A stretch of DNA of 64,000 bases from Ga0074130 sp035565355 (lineage in GTDB: Bacteria; Pseudomonadota; Gammaproteobacteria; Burkholderiales; Rhodocyclaceae). Position 1 is the stretch's first letter, and each line of letters starts with the position of its first letter. A program made the translations under genes and the position numbers. The notes under the pieces were generated by a model. That model was not told the origin of the DNA. It searched no databases and worked only from the letters and a program-made list of their open reading frames with translations. Below are positions 43,170-51,754 of this stretch, in pieces. The DNA lies in assembly GCA_035565355.1 (NCBI GenBank), contig DATMSM010000079.1:10945-74944 (forward strand), given 5' to 3'.

Positions 43170-43198
43170 TTGTCTTGGCTTGAAAGTGCCGGTATAAT
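43170..43198 (+). promoter_or_regulatory. Promoter of rpsO
   Basis: TTGTCT (43170-43175) and a perfect TATAAT (43193-43198) have an optimal 17-bp spacer. The transcript leader to rpsO would be about 75 nt, long enough for S15 autoregulation as in other bacteria. Confidence 0.7.
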
Positions 43199-43279
43199 CC
43201 CGGCCTCGCAATGCCTGTATGTGCTCTATCAAACCGGGGCCTTACAGGATTTCTAAATCAGTGTTTGAGTGAGATAAAA

Positions 43280-43549
43280 ATGGCTATCCAAACCGCCGAC
43301 AAGGCAAAAATCGTTGCTGACTTTCAGCGCGCCCAGGGCGACACCGGTTCTTCGGAAGTGCAGATCGCACTGCTGACCGCCCGCATCAATGACCTGACCG
43401 GTCACTTCAAGGAACACAACAAGGATCACCACTCGCGTCGTGGCCTGCTGCGCATGGTGAGCACCCGTCGTAAGCTGCTTGACTACCTCAAGCGCAAGAA
43501 TGCCGACTCCTATCGCGAAGTCATCCAACGTCTGGGCCTGCGCAAGTAA
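43280..43549 (+). CDS. rpsO: 30S ribosomal protein S15
   Basis: The 89-residue protein has the exact family length and the S15 signature LTGHFKEHNKDHHSRRGLLRMVSTRR split across helices. It binds the central domain of 16S rRNA. The ATG at 43280 follows GAGATAAAA; a longer frame from 43211 is not supported. It precedes pnp, the classical rpsO-pnp order, but a terminator lies between them. Confidence 0.97.
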   Translation: MAIQTADKAKIVADFQRAQGDTGSSEVQIALLTARINDLTGHFKEHNKDHHSRRGLLRMVSTRRKLLDYLKRKNADSYREVIQRLGLRK

Positions 43550-43620
43550 TTTACGCAAGTAAGCAGCCGGAGTTGGCAGACATGCGGAGCGCCCGACCCA
43601 AGGCCGGGCACCGATAAGAT

Positions 43621-43657
43621 AAAGCCGGAGCAACCACTGTGGTCGCTCCGGCTTTGT
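43621..43657 (+). terminator. Terminator-like hairpin after rpsO
   Basis: AAAGCCGGAGC pairs perfectly with GCTCCGGCTTT over 11 bp, with a further ACCA/TGGT stem at the tip. The T tract is interrupted (TTTGTTGTTTG), so termination may be partial and some transcripts may reach pnp. Confidence 0.7.
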
Positions 43658-43827
43658 TGTTTGTAGTTTTGAAACAGGCCCAGGGGAGATTTTCCCTGAC
43701 CCCTCCGAAGATGGGGCTGTGCCAAGTGGTTTAGCTGTAATTGTTGTGAAACGCGGTGCCGCATTGGCGGTGCCTTAATGTGAAGTAAGGGCCATGTTGT
43801 ATGGCTCATTGTTTGAAAGGATTTATT

Positions 43828-45948
43828 GTGCTGACTGCAACCAAGAAGAGTTTTGCCTACGGTGCCCATACCGTCACCCTGGAGACCGGCGAGATCGCCC
43901 GTCAGGCCGGCGGTGCCGTCATCGTCAATATGGACGACACCGTGGTGCTTGCATCCGTGGTAGGTGCCAAGTCCGCCAAGCCGGGTCAGGATTTCTTCCC
44001 GCTGACCGTGGATTACATGGAAAAGACCTACGCTGCCGGCAAGATCCCCGGTGGCTTCTTCAAGCGCGAAGGCCGTCCGTCGGAAAAGGAAATCCTGACC
44101 TCGCGTCTGATCGACCGCCCGCTGCGCCCGCTGTTCCCTGAAGCCTTCTACAACGAAGTGCAGATCGTGTGTACCGTCATGTCGTCGAACCCGGAAATCG
44201 ATCCGGATATTCCGGCCATGATCGGTGCCTCCGCCGCCCTCGCCATCTCCGGTATTCCCTTCGCCGGCCCGATCGGCGCCGCTCGCGTTGGTTACATCAA
44301 CGGTGAATACGTCCTGTGCCCGACCTTCAGCCAGATGAAGGAAAGCCAGATGGATCTGGTTGTCGCCGGTACCGCTGCTGCCGTGTTGATGGTTGAATCC
44401 GAAGCCCAGCAACTGTCCGAAGAAGTCATGCTCGGCGCCGTCGTGTTCGGCCATGAACAGATGCGCGCTGCTATCGACGCCATCAACGCCCTGGTTGAAG
44501 TTGCCGGCAAGCCGGAATGGGATTGGCAAGCCCCCGCCAAGGACGAAGCCCTGATCGCCAAGATCACCGAGCTCGCCGAAGCCGACCTGCGCGCTGCCTA
44601 CAAGATCACCAGCAAGCAAGCCCGTACCCAGTCCACCAAGGAAGTCGTGGGCAAGGTCGTGGCTGCCCTGTGCGTTGAAGGCGGTCCGGATGAGAACACC
44701 GTCAAGAACCACCTCTTCGACATCGAGGCCAAGATCGTGCGCAGCCAGATTCTGAACGGCGAAGCACGTATCGACGGCCGCGACACGCGCACCGTGCGCC
44801 CGATCGAAGTGCGTACCGGCGTGCTGCCGCGTACCCACGGTTCGGCCCTGTTTACCCGTGGCGAAACCCAGGCCATCGTGGTTTCGACGCTGGGCACCAA
44901 CCGCGACGAGCAGATCATCGACGCGCTGCAAGGCGAGTACCGCGATCGCTTCATGCTGCACTACAACTTCCCCCCGTACTCGACCGGTGAAACCGGCCGC
45001 GTCGGTACCCCGAAGCGCCGCGAAATCGGCCACGGCCGCCTGGCCAAGCGCGCCATCGTCGCCGTGCTGCCGAGCGCAGAGGAGTTTGGCTACAGCATGC
45101 GCGTGGTCTCGGAAATCACCGAATCGAACGGTTCGTCCTCGATGGCCTCGGTCTGCGGTGCCTCGCTGGCACTGATGGACGCCGGCGTGCCGCTGAAGGC
45201 GCACGTGGCCGGTATTGCCATGGGCCTGATCAAGGAAGGCCCGCGCTTTGCCGTGCTGACCGACATCCTCGGCGACGAAGATCACCTCGGCGACATGGAC
45301 TTCAAGGTGGCCGGTACCGATGCAGGCGTCACCGCACTGCAGATGGACATCAAGATCCAGGGCATCACCAAGGAAATCATGCAGGTTGCCCTGGCCCAGG
45401 CCAAGGAAGCCCGTATCCACATTCTCGGCATCATGCAAGGCAGTGTTTCCGGCGCCCGTGAAGAAGTTTCGGCCTTCGCTCCGCGCATGATCCACATCAA
45501 GATCAACCCCGAGAAGATCCGTGACGTGATCGGCAAGGGTGGTGCAGTGATTCGCGCCCTGACCGAAGAAACCGGTTGTGTCATCGATATCGCCGATGAC
45601 GGCAATGTGACCATTTCCTCGGTCAATGCCGACGCCGCGCAAGTGGCCAAGAAGCGTATCGAAGACATCACCGCTGAGGTCGAAGTCGGGCGCATTTACG
45701 AAGGTCCGGTGCTGCGTCTGCTGGACTTCGGCGCCATCATCAGCCTCTTGCCGGGCAAGGATGGTCTGCTGCACATCTCGCAGATCGCCAACGAGCGCGT
45801 CAACGCCGTGTCCGACTACCTGAAGGAAGGCCAATTGGTCAAGGTCAAGGTCATCGAGACCGACGACAAGGGCCGTGTGCGCCTGTCCATGAAGGCAGTT
45901 GCTGAAGGTGAAGGTACGCCGGCAGCTGCGGAAAACGCTGCGCAGTAA
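43828..45948 (+). CDS. pnp: Polyribonucleotide nucleotidyltransferase (PNPase)
   Basis: The 706-residue enzyme is a phosphorolytic 3'-5' exonuclease. Two RNase PH domains (first starting SFAYGAHTVTLETGEIARQA, second with TRGETQAIV and SEITESNGSSSMASVCG), a KH domain with the DVIGKGGAVIRALTEETG loop split, and an S1 domain are all present. I chose the GTG at 43828, which has AAAGGA 6 bp upstream and gives the normal N-terminus; the in-frame ATG at 43801 adds nine residues. Confidence 0.95.
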   Translation: MLTATKKSFAYGAHTVTLETGEIARQAGGAVIVNMDDTVVLASVVGAKSAKPGQDFFPLTVDYMEKTYAAGKIPGGFFKREGRPSEKEILTSRLIDRPLRPLFPEAFYNEVQIVCTVMSSNPEIDPDIPAMIGASAALAISGIPFAGPIGAARVGYINGEYVLCPTFSQMKESQMDLVVAGTAAAVLMVESEAQQLSEEVMLGAVVFGHEQMRAAIDAINALVEVAGKPEWDWQAPAKDEALIAKITELAEADLRAAYKITSKQARTQSTKEVVGKVVAALCVEGGPDENTVKNHLFDIEAKIVRSQILNGEARIDGRDTRTVRPIEVRTGVLPRTHGSALFTRGETQAIVVSTLGTNRDEQIIDALQGEYRDRFMLHYNFPPYSTGETGRVGTPKRREIGHGRLAKRAIVAVLPSAEEFGYSMRVVSEITESNGSSSMASVCGASLALMDAGVPLKAHVAGIAMGLIKEGPRFAVLTDILGDEDHLGDMDFKVAGTDAGVTALQMDIKIQGITKEIMQVALAQAKEARIHILGIMQGSVSGAREEVSAFAPRMIHIKINPEKIRDVIGKGGAVIRALTEETGCVIDIADDGNVTISSVNADAAQVAKKRIEDITAEVEVGRIYEGPVLRLLDFGAIISLLPGKDGLLHISQIANERVNAVSDYLKEGQLVKVKVIETDDKGRVRLSMKAVAEGEGTPAAAENAAQ

Positions 45949-45966
45949 GCAGGTTTTTCGGCCAAC

Positions 45967-45994
45967 AAAAAAGGACGCTGCGGCGTCCTTTTTT
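45967..45994. terminator. Intrinsic terminator after pnp
   Basis: GGACGC (45973-45978), loop TGCG, GCGTCC (45983-45988), flanked by six A and six T, with CAAC/GTTG continuing the stem outward. Confidence 0.9.
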
Positions 45995-46037
45995 GTTGAT
46001 GCAGATTTACTTGGCCTAGTTTTGGCGATGCCAAAAC

Positions 46038-46064
46038 AAAAGGCCGAGACAAGCTCGGCCTTTT
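46038..46064. terminator. Second terminator between pnp and dksA
   Basis: GGCCGAG (46042-46048) pairs with CTCGGCC (46054-46060), flanked by AAAA and TTTT, so it can serve both convergent genes. Confidence 0.8.
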
Positions 46065-46111
46065 CTGCTTTTAGTTCCGGCATAAGCGGCTGCGCCGATT
46101 AGCCTTCACTA

Positions 46112-46144
46112 AGAAACAACAAGCTTATTTGGCTTGTTGTTTCT
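46112..46144. repeat. 13-bp inverted repeat with the dksA stop codon in its loop
   Basis: AGAAACAACAAGC (46112-46124) and GCTTGTTGTTTCT (46132-46144) are perfect complements with a seven-base loop. The loop contains the dksA stop codon, so the hairpin joins the last codons of dksA to its 3' UTR. Confidence 0.85.
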
Positions 46145-46553
46145 CCTTGCGCTCTTCCAGTTCCTTGCAGTCGATGCACAGGGTGGCGGTGGGGCGGGCT
46201 TCGAGACGCTTCAGGCCGATCTCGACACCACAGCTCTCGCAGTAACCGTAGTCGCCGGCTTCGATGGCGGCCAGGGATTCGTTGATCTTCTTGATCAGCT
46301 TGCGCTCGCGATCACGATTGCGCAGTTCCAGGGCAATGTCGGACTCCTGGCTGGCGCGATCGTTGGGGTCGGCAAATACGGTCGCCTCGTCCTGCATGGT
46401 GTGCACCGTGCGGTCGATGTCCTCGCTCAGCTCTTCTTTCAGCGAACTCAGAATGGCGCGGAAATGAGTGAGTTGCTTGGCGCTCATGTAATCCTCGCCC
46501 TTCTTGGGGACATAGGCGGGGAATTGCTTCTTGTGCAGCAGATCTTCAGCCAT
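46125..46553 (-). CDS. dksA: RNA polymerase-binding transcription factor DksA
   Basis: The 142-residue protein has the DksA coiled coil with the tip motif DPNDRASQE (DxxDxA) and the C-terminal zinc finger CESCGVEIG...CIDC with all four cysteines. DksA works with ppGpp to repress rRNA promoters and activate amino-acid genes. A well-spaced promoter lies upstream. The 3' end is inside a long inverted repeat. Confidence 0.96.
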   Translation of the reverse strand: MAEDLLHKKQFPAYVPKKGEDYMSAKQLTHFRAILSSLKEELSEDIDRTVHTMQDEATVFADPNDRASQESDIALELRNRDRERKLIKKINESLAAIEAGDYGYCESCGVEIGLKRLEARPTATLCIDCKELEERKEKQQAK

Positions 46554-46584
46554 TGCTTCCAGATTCCATCAAAGAAAGAGGGGT

Positions 46585-46613
46585 TTTATATCCCAAACTG
46601 TCGGGTATCGCAA
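46585..46613 (-). promoter_or_regulatory. Promoter of dksA
   Basis: On the minus strand TTGCGA (46613-46608) and TATAAA (46590-46585) are spaced by 17 bp, ending 31 bp before the dksA ATG. Confidence 0.6.
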
Positions 46614-46650
46614 GTCACATTTCCGACTACAGAAATACCCTGTTGATAAA

Positions 46651-47097
46651 TTACACTTTACTGCGCATCAGGCGGGCTTTTTCCCGGTCCCAATCCCGCT
46701 GTTTCTCGGTTTCGCGCTTGTCGTACTGCTTCTTGCCCTTGGCCAGGCCGATCTCGAGCTTGATTCGTCCCCGCTTGAAATGCAGGTCCAGCGGCACCAG
46801 CGCGTAACCGGCCCGCTCGACGCTGCCGATCAGCTTGTTGATCTCTTTCTTGTTCAGCAGCAGCTTGCGGCTACGCGTCGGATCGGCATGAACGTGGGTG
46901 GAGGCGGTGGTCAGCGGGCTGATATGACAGCCGATCAGGAAGACCTCGCCGTCCTTGAGCACGACATAGGATTCCTTGAGGTTGGAGCGCCCCGCACGAA
47001 TCGCCTTGGCTTCCCAGCCCTCAAGGACGAGGCCGGCTTCAAAGCGTTCTTCGATGAAATAGTCGTGAAAGGCCTTCTTGTTTTCGGCGATGCTCAT
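46651..47097 (-). CDS. smpB: SsrA-binding protein SmpB
   Basis: The 148-residue protein has the SmpB oligonucleotide-binding fold (NKKAFHDYFIEERFEAGLVL, GWEAKAIRAGRSNLKESYV) and a basic C-terminal tail. SmpB delivers tmRNA to stalled ribosomes. The start at 47097 gives MSIAENKKA. It is divergent from ratA across 70 bp containing symmetric -10 elements. The ssrA gene itself is not in the window. Confidence 0.96.
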   Translation of the reverse strand: MSIAENKKAFHDYFIEERFEAGLVLEGWEAKAIRAGRSNLKESYVVLKDGEVFLIGCHISPLTTASTHVHADPTRSRKLLLNKKEINKLIGSVERAGYALVPLDLHFKRGRIKLEIGLAKGKKQYDKRETEKQRDWDREKARLMRSKV

Positions 47098-47120
47098 GGA
47101 GGCTTGCGGCAAAACAGCAC

Positions 47121-47142
47121 GGTAGAATGCTGCAATTCTACC
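47121..47142. promoter_or_regulatory. Back-to-back -10 elements between smpB and ratA
   Basis: GGTAGAAT (47121-47128) and ATTCTACC (47135-47142) are perfect inverted copies six bases apart. Each arm contains TAGAAT, a 5/6 match to TATAAT, one for each strand. Neither has a well-spaced -35, so this is a candidate bidirectional promoter or an operator. Confidence 0.45.
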
Positions 47143-47167
47143 CCACAGGCCCATTTGCCAATACTTT

Positions 47168-47599
47168 ATGGCTGTTGTTGAGAAATCCGTCCTCATCGAG
47201 CGTACGACGGCGCAGATGTTTGCGCTTGTCGATAGTGTCGAGGATTACCCCAAGTTTCTGCCCTGGTGCGGCGGCACCGACCTGATCGAGCGGACCGAAG
47301 TCAAAACGGTGGCGACCGTGCATATCAACTATCACGGGTTGAAGTCGCATTTCACGACCGAAAATGCCAAGCAGGCCCCGACGCGCATGGATATCCGCCT
47401 CAAGGACGGGCCGTTCACGCAGATGGATGGCCACTGGCACTTTATCCCCCTGGGAGACGCCGCCTGCAAGATCGAGTTTCGGCTCCACTATGAGTTCTCG
47501 AACAAGGTGCTGGAAGCCATGCTGGGACCGGTGTTCAACCACATTGCCAATACTTTCGTTGAATCCTTCGTCAAGAGAGCGCAGAGCGTCTATGGCTGA
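47168..47599 (+). CDS. ratA: RatA-type START-domain protein (coenzyme Q-binding/ribosome association)
   Basis: The 143-residue protein belongs to the RatA/COQ10 START family: VEKSVLIERTTAQMFALVDSVEDYPKFLPWC (split) at the N-terminus and the IANTFVESFVKRA helix at the end. E. coli RatA was reported to block 70S formation, while relatives bind ubiquinone; the in vivo role is debated. It overlaps rnfH by 8 bp. The smpB-ratA-rnfH arrangement is conserved widely in proteobacteria. Confidence 0.9.
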   Translation: MAVVEKSVLIERTTAQMFALVDSVEDYPKFLPWCGGTDLIERTEVKTVATVHINYHGLKSHFTTENAKQAPTRMDIRLKDGPFTQMDGHWHFIPLGDAACKIEFRLHYEFSNKVLEAMLGPVFNHIANTFVESFVKRAQSVYG

Positions 47600-47900
47600 G
47601 AACGTCAATATCCAGGTCATCTACGCCTGGCCCGGGGAGCGGGATTTGCTGAATCTGTCGCTACCTGCCGGCAGTACGCTCCAACAGGCCGTCGAGGCCT
47701 CGGGCTTGCTCACTAAGCATGGGCTGAGCGCCGAAACCAGCAAGTTCGGCATCTACGGCAAGCAGGCCAAGCCGGATGTCGTTTTGCGCGAGCGCGACCG
47801 CGTGGAGATCTATCGGCCCTTGATTGCCGATCCCAAGGAAATGCGCAAGGCGCGCGTGGCTGCGAAGAAAGCCCGAACTGCTCCGAAATCCGGGGCCTGA
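47592..47900 (+). CDS. rnfH: RnfH family ubiquitin-like fold protein
   Basis: The 102-residue protein has the RnfH beta-grasp core (IQVIYAWPGERDLLNLSLPAG, then FGIYGKQAKPDVVLRERDRVEIYRPL across two strands) and a basic tail. Despite its name it is usually linked to ratA rather than to an rnf complex; the function is unclear. The ATG at 47592 overlaps the ratA stop. Confidence 0.9.
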   Translation: MAENVNIQVIYAWPGERDLLNLSLPAGSTLQQAVEASGLLTKHGLSAETSKFGIYGKQAKPDVVLRERDRVEIYRPLIADPKEMRKARVAAKKARTAPKSGA

Positions 47901-47918
47901 TTCAAGCCTGGCAAGGGT

Positions 47919-47947
47919 TTGCCAGAGGTGGCCGACCTGCGTATAAT
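47919..47947 (+). promoter_or_regulatory. Strong promoter of guaB
   Basis: TTGCCA (5/6) at 47919-47924 and a perfect TATAAT at 47942-47947 are 17 bp apart, ending 26 bp before the guaB ATG. Confidence 0.75.
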
Positions 47948-47973
47948 GCGTTTTTGCCGCAAAGGAAAACAAG

Positions 47974-49437
47974 ATGCGTGTGGTTCAGAAGGCGTTGACG
48001 TTCGATGACGTCCTCCTCATTCCCGCTCACTCGAGCGTGCTTCCCCGCGATGTCAGCCTGGCTACCAAACTGACGCGCGACATCACCCTGAACATTCCCC
48101 TGGTATCCGCCGCGATGGATACCGTGACCGAAGGTCGTCTCGCGATTGCCCTGGCCCAAGAAGGCGGCATCGGCATCGTGCACAAGAATCTCACGCCGGC
48201 TGAACAAGCCGCGGAGGTCGCCAAGGTCAAACGCTTCGAATCCGGCGTCCTCAAGGACCCGATCACCGTTCCTCCGACCATGCTGGTCCGAGACGTGATG
48301 GCGCTGACGCGTACGCACGGCTTTTCCGGCCTGCCTGTTGTCGAGGGCAAGAAGGTGGTCGGCATCGTCACCAATCGCGACCTGCGCTTCGAAACCAATC
48401 TGGACCAGCCGGTCAGCGCCATCATGACGCCGGCCGAGCGCCTCGTTACCGTGCGCGAAGGCACCAACCCCGAGCAGGGCAAACTGCTGATGCACAAGCA
48501 CCGTCTCGAGCGCGTGCTGGTCGTGAATGATGCTTTCGAGCTCAAGGGCCTGATCACCGTCAAGGACATCCAGAAGGCGGTCGAATATCCGAATGCCTGC
48601 AAGGACAGCGCCGGACGCCTGCGCGTCGGCGCCGCCGTCGGCGTGGGCGAGGGCACCGAACTGCGCGTCGAGCTGCTGGCCGAAGCCGGCGTCGATGTCA
48701 TTGTCGTCGACACCGCACACGGTCATTCGGAAGGCGTGCTGAAGCGCGTCGAGTGGGTCAAGAAGAACTATCCCGAAGTGCAGGTCATCGGCGGGAATAT
48801 CGCCACTGCATCGGCTGCCCTGGCGTTGGTCGATCACGGTGCCGACGGCGTCAAGGTCGGTATCGGCCCCGGCTCCATCTGCACCACTCGCATCGTCGCC
48901 GGTGTTGGCGTGCCGCAGATCACTGCCGTCGATAATGTTGCCAGCGCACTCGCCAAGACCGGCGTGCCGATGATCGCCGACGGCGGCATCCGCTATTCGG
49001 GCGACATTTCCAAGGCCATCGCTGCCGGCGCCAATGCCGTCATGCTGGGTGGTCTGTTCGCCGGCACCGAAGAGGCGCCGGGCGAAACCGTTTTGTTCCA
49101 GGGCCGTTCGTACAAGGCTTACCGCGGCATGGGCAGCCTGGGTGCGATGAAAGATGGTTCTTCCGATCGCTACTTCCAGGAATCCGATGGCAGCAACGCC
49201 GACAAGCTGGTGCCGGAAGGCATCGAAGGTCGCGTTGCCTACAAGGGCCCGGTCGGCGCCGTGATCCACCAGCTGATGGGCGGCCTGCGTGCCACCATGG
49301 GTTATGTCGGTTCGGCGAGCATCGACCATATGCGCGCTAATGCGGAGTTCGTCGAGATCACCTCGGCCGGCATTCGCGAATCGCATGTGCACGACGTGAC
49401 CATCACCAAGGAAGCCCCGAACTACCACATGGATTGA
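47974..49437 (+). CDS. guaB: IMP dehydrogenase
   Basis: The 487-residue enzyme oxidises IMP to XMP, the committed step to GMP. The catalytic cysteine is C303 in GSICTTR, the flap is the GMGSLGAM/RYFQ region, and two CBS domains are inserted after about residue 90 (KDPITV... and MTPAERLVTV). An AAAGGA ribosome site precedes the ATG. guaA follows after 82 bp with a hairpin between. Confidence 0.97.
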   Translation: MRVVQKALTFDDVLLIPAHSSVLPRDVSLATKLTRDITLNIPLVSAAMDTVTEGRLAIALAQEGGIGIVHKNLTPAEQAAEVAKVKRFESGVLKDPITVPPTMLVRDVMALTRTHGFSGLPVVEGKKVVGIVTNRDLRFETNLDQPVSAIMTPAERLVTVREGTNPEQGKLLMHKHRLERVLVVNDAFELKGLITVKDIQKAVEYPNACKDSAGRLRVGAAVGVGEGTELRVELLAEAGVDVIVVDTAHGHSEGVLKRVEWVKKNYPEVQVIGGNIATASAALALVDHGADGVKVGIGPGSICTTRIVAGVGVPQITAVDNVASALAKTGVPMIADGGIRYSGDISKAIAAGANAVMLGGLFAGTEEAPGETVLFQGRSYKAYRGMGSLGAMKDGSSDRYFQESDGSNADKLVPEGIEGRVAYKGPVGAVIHQLMGGLRATMGYVGSASIDHMRANAEFVEITSAGIRESHVHDVTITKEAPNYHMD

Positions 49438-49454
49438 GCCATGCTCATTCCGGC

Positions 49455-49475
49455 AAGGCGGCTGCGGCCGCCTTT
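49455..49475 (+). terminator. Terminator-like hairpin between guaB and guaA
   Basis: AAGGCGGC (49455-49462), loop TGCG, GCCGCCTT (49467-49474), followed by TCTC. The T tract is short, so partial termination between the two genes is likely. Confidence 0.55.
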
Positions 49476-49519
49476 CTCATTTCTAGCGCCGTACTGATTA
49501 CAAGATCGCGATTCACACC

Positions 49520-51088
49520 ATGTCCAGCCACCAGAAAATCCTCATCCTCGATTTCGGTTCCCAGGTCACGCAACTGATCGCCCGCCGCGTGCGCGAGCAG
49601 CAGGTCTACTGCGAGTTGCATTCCTACGACGTGACGGCGGAGTTCATTCGCGAGTTCAACCCCGCCGGCATCATCCTGTCAGGCGGCCCGAACTCGGTGT
49701 ATGAGGCGCTGGACTGGCGTGCGCCGCAAGTCGTGTTCGAGCTCGGCGTACCAGTCCTGGGCATCTGCTACGGCATGCAGACCATGGCCGAGCAGTTGGG
49801 CGGCAAGGTGGAGAGTTCGTCCAAGCGCGAATTCGGTTATGCCGAGATTGTGTCGCACAACGATTCGCCGCTATTCCGTCTGATCGAGGACCGCAAGACC
49901 GCCAAGGGCGAGCCGGGCATTGATGTATGGATGAGCCATGGCGACAAGGTGACGCAGCTGCCGCCGGGCTTTCATGTGATCGCCAGCAACGAGTCCACGC
50001 CGATTGCTGCCATTGCCGACGAGAAGCGCAAGTTCTACGCGGTGCAGTTCCATCCCGAGGTGACGCATACGCCCAAGGGCAAGGACATGATTGCGCGCTT
50101 CGTCCACGACATCTGCGGCTGCGGCAATGACTGGAACATGCCGGGTTATATTGACGAAGCCGTGGCGCGCATTCGCGAGCAAGTGGGTTCGGATGAAGTC
50201 ATCCTCGGCCTCTCCGGCGGTGTGGATTCCTCCGTGGCCGCCGCGCTGATCCATCGCGCCATCGGCGATCAGCTCACCTGCGTGTTCGTGGACAACGGCT
50301 TGTTGCGCCTCAACGAGGGTGCGCAAGTGATGGAAACCTTCGCCCGCAATCTCGGCGTCAAGGTCATCCACGTCGACGCGACTGAACAATTCATGGGCCA
50401 TCTCAAGGGCGTCTCCGATCCCGAGGCCAAGCGCAAGATCATCGGGCGCGAATTCGTCGAAGTCTTCCAGGCCGAGGCCAAGAAGCTGCCCAAGGCCAAG
50501 TGGCTGGCGCAAGGCACCATCTATCCGGACGTGATCGAGTCGGCTGGTGCCAAGACCGGCAAGGCGCACACCATCAAGAGCCACCACAATGTCGGCGGCC
50601 TGCCCGAGACGCTCAACCTCAAGCTGCTGGAGCCGCTGCGCGAGCTGTTCAAGGACGAGGTGCGCGAGCTGGGCGTGGCGCTGGGCCTGGCGCACGAGAT
50701 GGTCTATCGCCATCCTTTCCCCGGCCCGGGTCTGGGCGTGCGCATCCTCGGCGAGGTGAAGCAGGAGTTTGCCGATCTGCTGCGCCGTGCCGATGCCATC
50801 TTCATCGACGAATTGCGCGCCGCTGGCTGGTACGAGAAGACCTCGCAGGCCTTCGCCGTCTTCCTGCCAGTCAAGAGTGTGGGCGTGATGGGCGACGGCC
50901 GCACCTACGAATACGTCGTGGCGCTGCGTTCGGTGTCGACCACCGACTTCATGACCGCACACTGGTCGGAACTGCCGCACAGCCTGCTCGGCAAGGTGTC
51001 GAACCGCATCATCAACGAAGTACGCGGCATCAACCGCGTGGTCTACGACATCTCAGGCAAGCCCCCGGCGACCATCGAGTGGGAGTAA
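49520..51088 (+). CDS. guaA: GMP synthase (glutamine-hydrolysing)
   Basis: The 522-residue enzyme aminates XMP to GMP. The N-terminal class I amidotransferase domain has its nucleophile in GICYGMQ (about C83), the synthetase domain has the ATP-pyrophosphatase loop SGGVDSS at about 232-238, and the C-terminal dimerisation domain ends with PPATIEWE, the conserved last residues. thpR follows after 6 bp. Confidence 0.97.
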   Translation: MSSHQKILILDFGSQVTQLIARRVREQQVYCELHSYDVTAEFIREFNPAGIILSGGPNSVYEALDWRAPQVVFELGVPVLGICYGMQTMAEQLGGKVESSSKREFGYAEIVSHNDSPLFRLIEDRKTAKGEPGIDVWMSHGDKVTQLPPGFHVIASNESTPIAAIADEKRKFYAVQFHPEVTHTPKGKDMIARFVHDICGCGNDWNMPGYIDEAVARIREQVGSDEVILGLSGGVDSSVAAALIHRAIGDQLTCVFVDNGLLRLNEGAQVMETFARNLGVKVIHVDATEQFMGHLKGVSDPEAKRKIIGREFVEVFQAEAKKLPKAKWLAQGTIYPDVIESAGAKTGKAHTIKSHHNVGGLPETLNLKLLEPLRELFKDEVRELGVALGLAHEMVYRHPFPGPGLGVRILGEVKQEFADLLRRADAIFIDELRAAGWYEKTSQAFAVFLPVKSVGVMGDGRTYEYVVALRSVSTTDFMTAHWSELPHSLLGKVSNRIINEVRGINRVVYDISGKPPATIEWE

Positions 51089-51094
51089 GCCTCA

Positions 51095-51697
51095 GTGCCT
51101 GAACGCGATCTGTTCGGGGAGGTTCCGGTACCGGCGCCTCGACCGGAGCGGCCGCGCAAGGCCACCGTGCAGCCCCTGCACACTTGGTTCTTCGCATTGC
51201 GACCGTCGGTCCCGGATGCAGTGAGCATCGCCGCGTTTGCGCAAGACCTGCTGGCAGCAAAAGGGGTGTCGGGAAAGCCGATCGACGCGCAGCGTCTGCA
51301 TGTGACGCTGGAGCTGGTGGGCCACGATGTGGGGGCCGAGTGTCTTGAGCGCGCCTGTCAGGCCGCCGATTCATTGAAGCATGCGTCTGTCGATGTGCGC
51401 TTCGATGCTGCGATGACATTCGCCGCGCCCAGTGGTCCCTTCGTATTGCTTGGCGACTCGGGGCTGGACGGCGTGCGTGAGCTGCGCACTGCACTGGCCT
51501 GTGCCATGGCTGATAAGGGTTTTACTCCCAGCCGCAGCTATGAGCCGCATATGACGCTGGGCTACGATCCACAGCATCGCATAGCGCGCTTTCCCTTGGC
51601 CGCGATGGGTTTTCGTGGCGCCGAGTTCTGCCTGATAAAAAGCCATATCGGCTTGTCTCGCCACGAGGTCCTGCGCCGCTGGCAACTGGCGGAATAG
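51095..51697 (+). CDS. thpR: RNA 2',3'-cyclic phosphodiesterase (ThpR/LigT family)
   Basis: The 200-residue 2H-phosphoesterase has both HxTL motifs: H69 (LHVTLELVG) and H152 (PHMTLGYD). Family members open 2',3'-cyclic phosphates on RNA and can ligate tRNA halves in vitro. The GTG start at 51095 has GGGAG from the end of guaA upstream. A 25-residue Pro/Arg-rich N-terminus precedes the domain, so a later start (for example near LHTWFFALRP) is possible. Confidence 0.85.
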   Translation: MPERDLFGEVPVPAPRPERPRKATVQPLHTWFFALRPSVPDAVSIAAFAQDLLAAKGVSGKPIDAQRLHVTLELVGHDVGAECLERACQAADSLKHASVDVRFDAAMTFAAPSGPFVLLGDSGLDGVRELRTALACAMADKGFTPSRSYEPHMTLGYDPQHRIARFPLAAMGFRGAEFCLIKSHIGLSRHEVLRRWQLAE

Positions 51698-51754
51698 GGG
51701 GCGCATCGGTTGCCGGCCTGATGCGGCCTCCGGCGTTGGGTACCCGTGTGGGCG

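Noticed and set aside
43510..46083. An 857-codon open frame on the minus strand opposite pnp
   Set aside because: It is antisense to a clear PNPase gene. High GC and codon bias leave the complementary frame open; it shows no recognisable domain.
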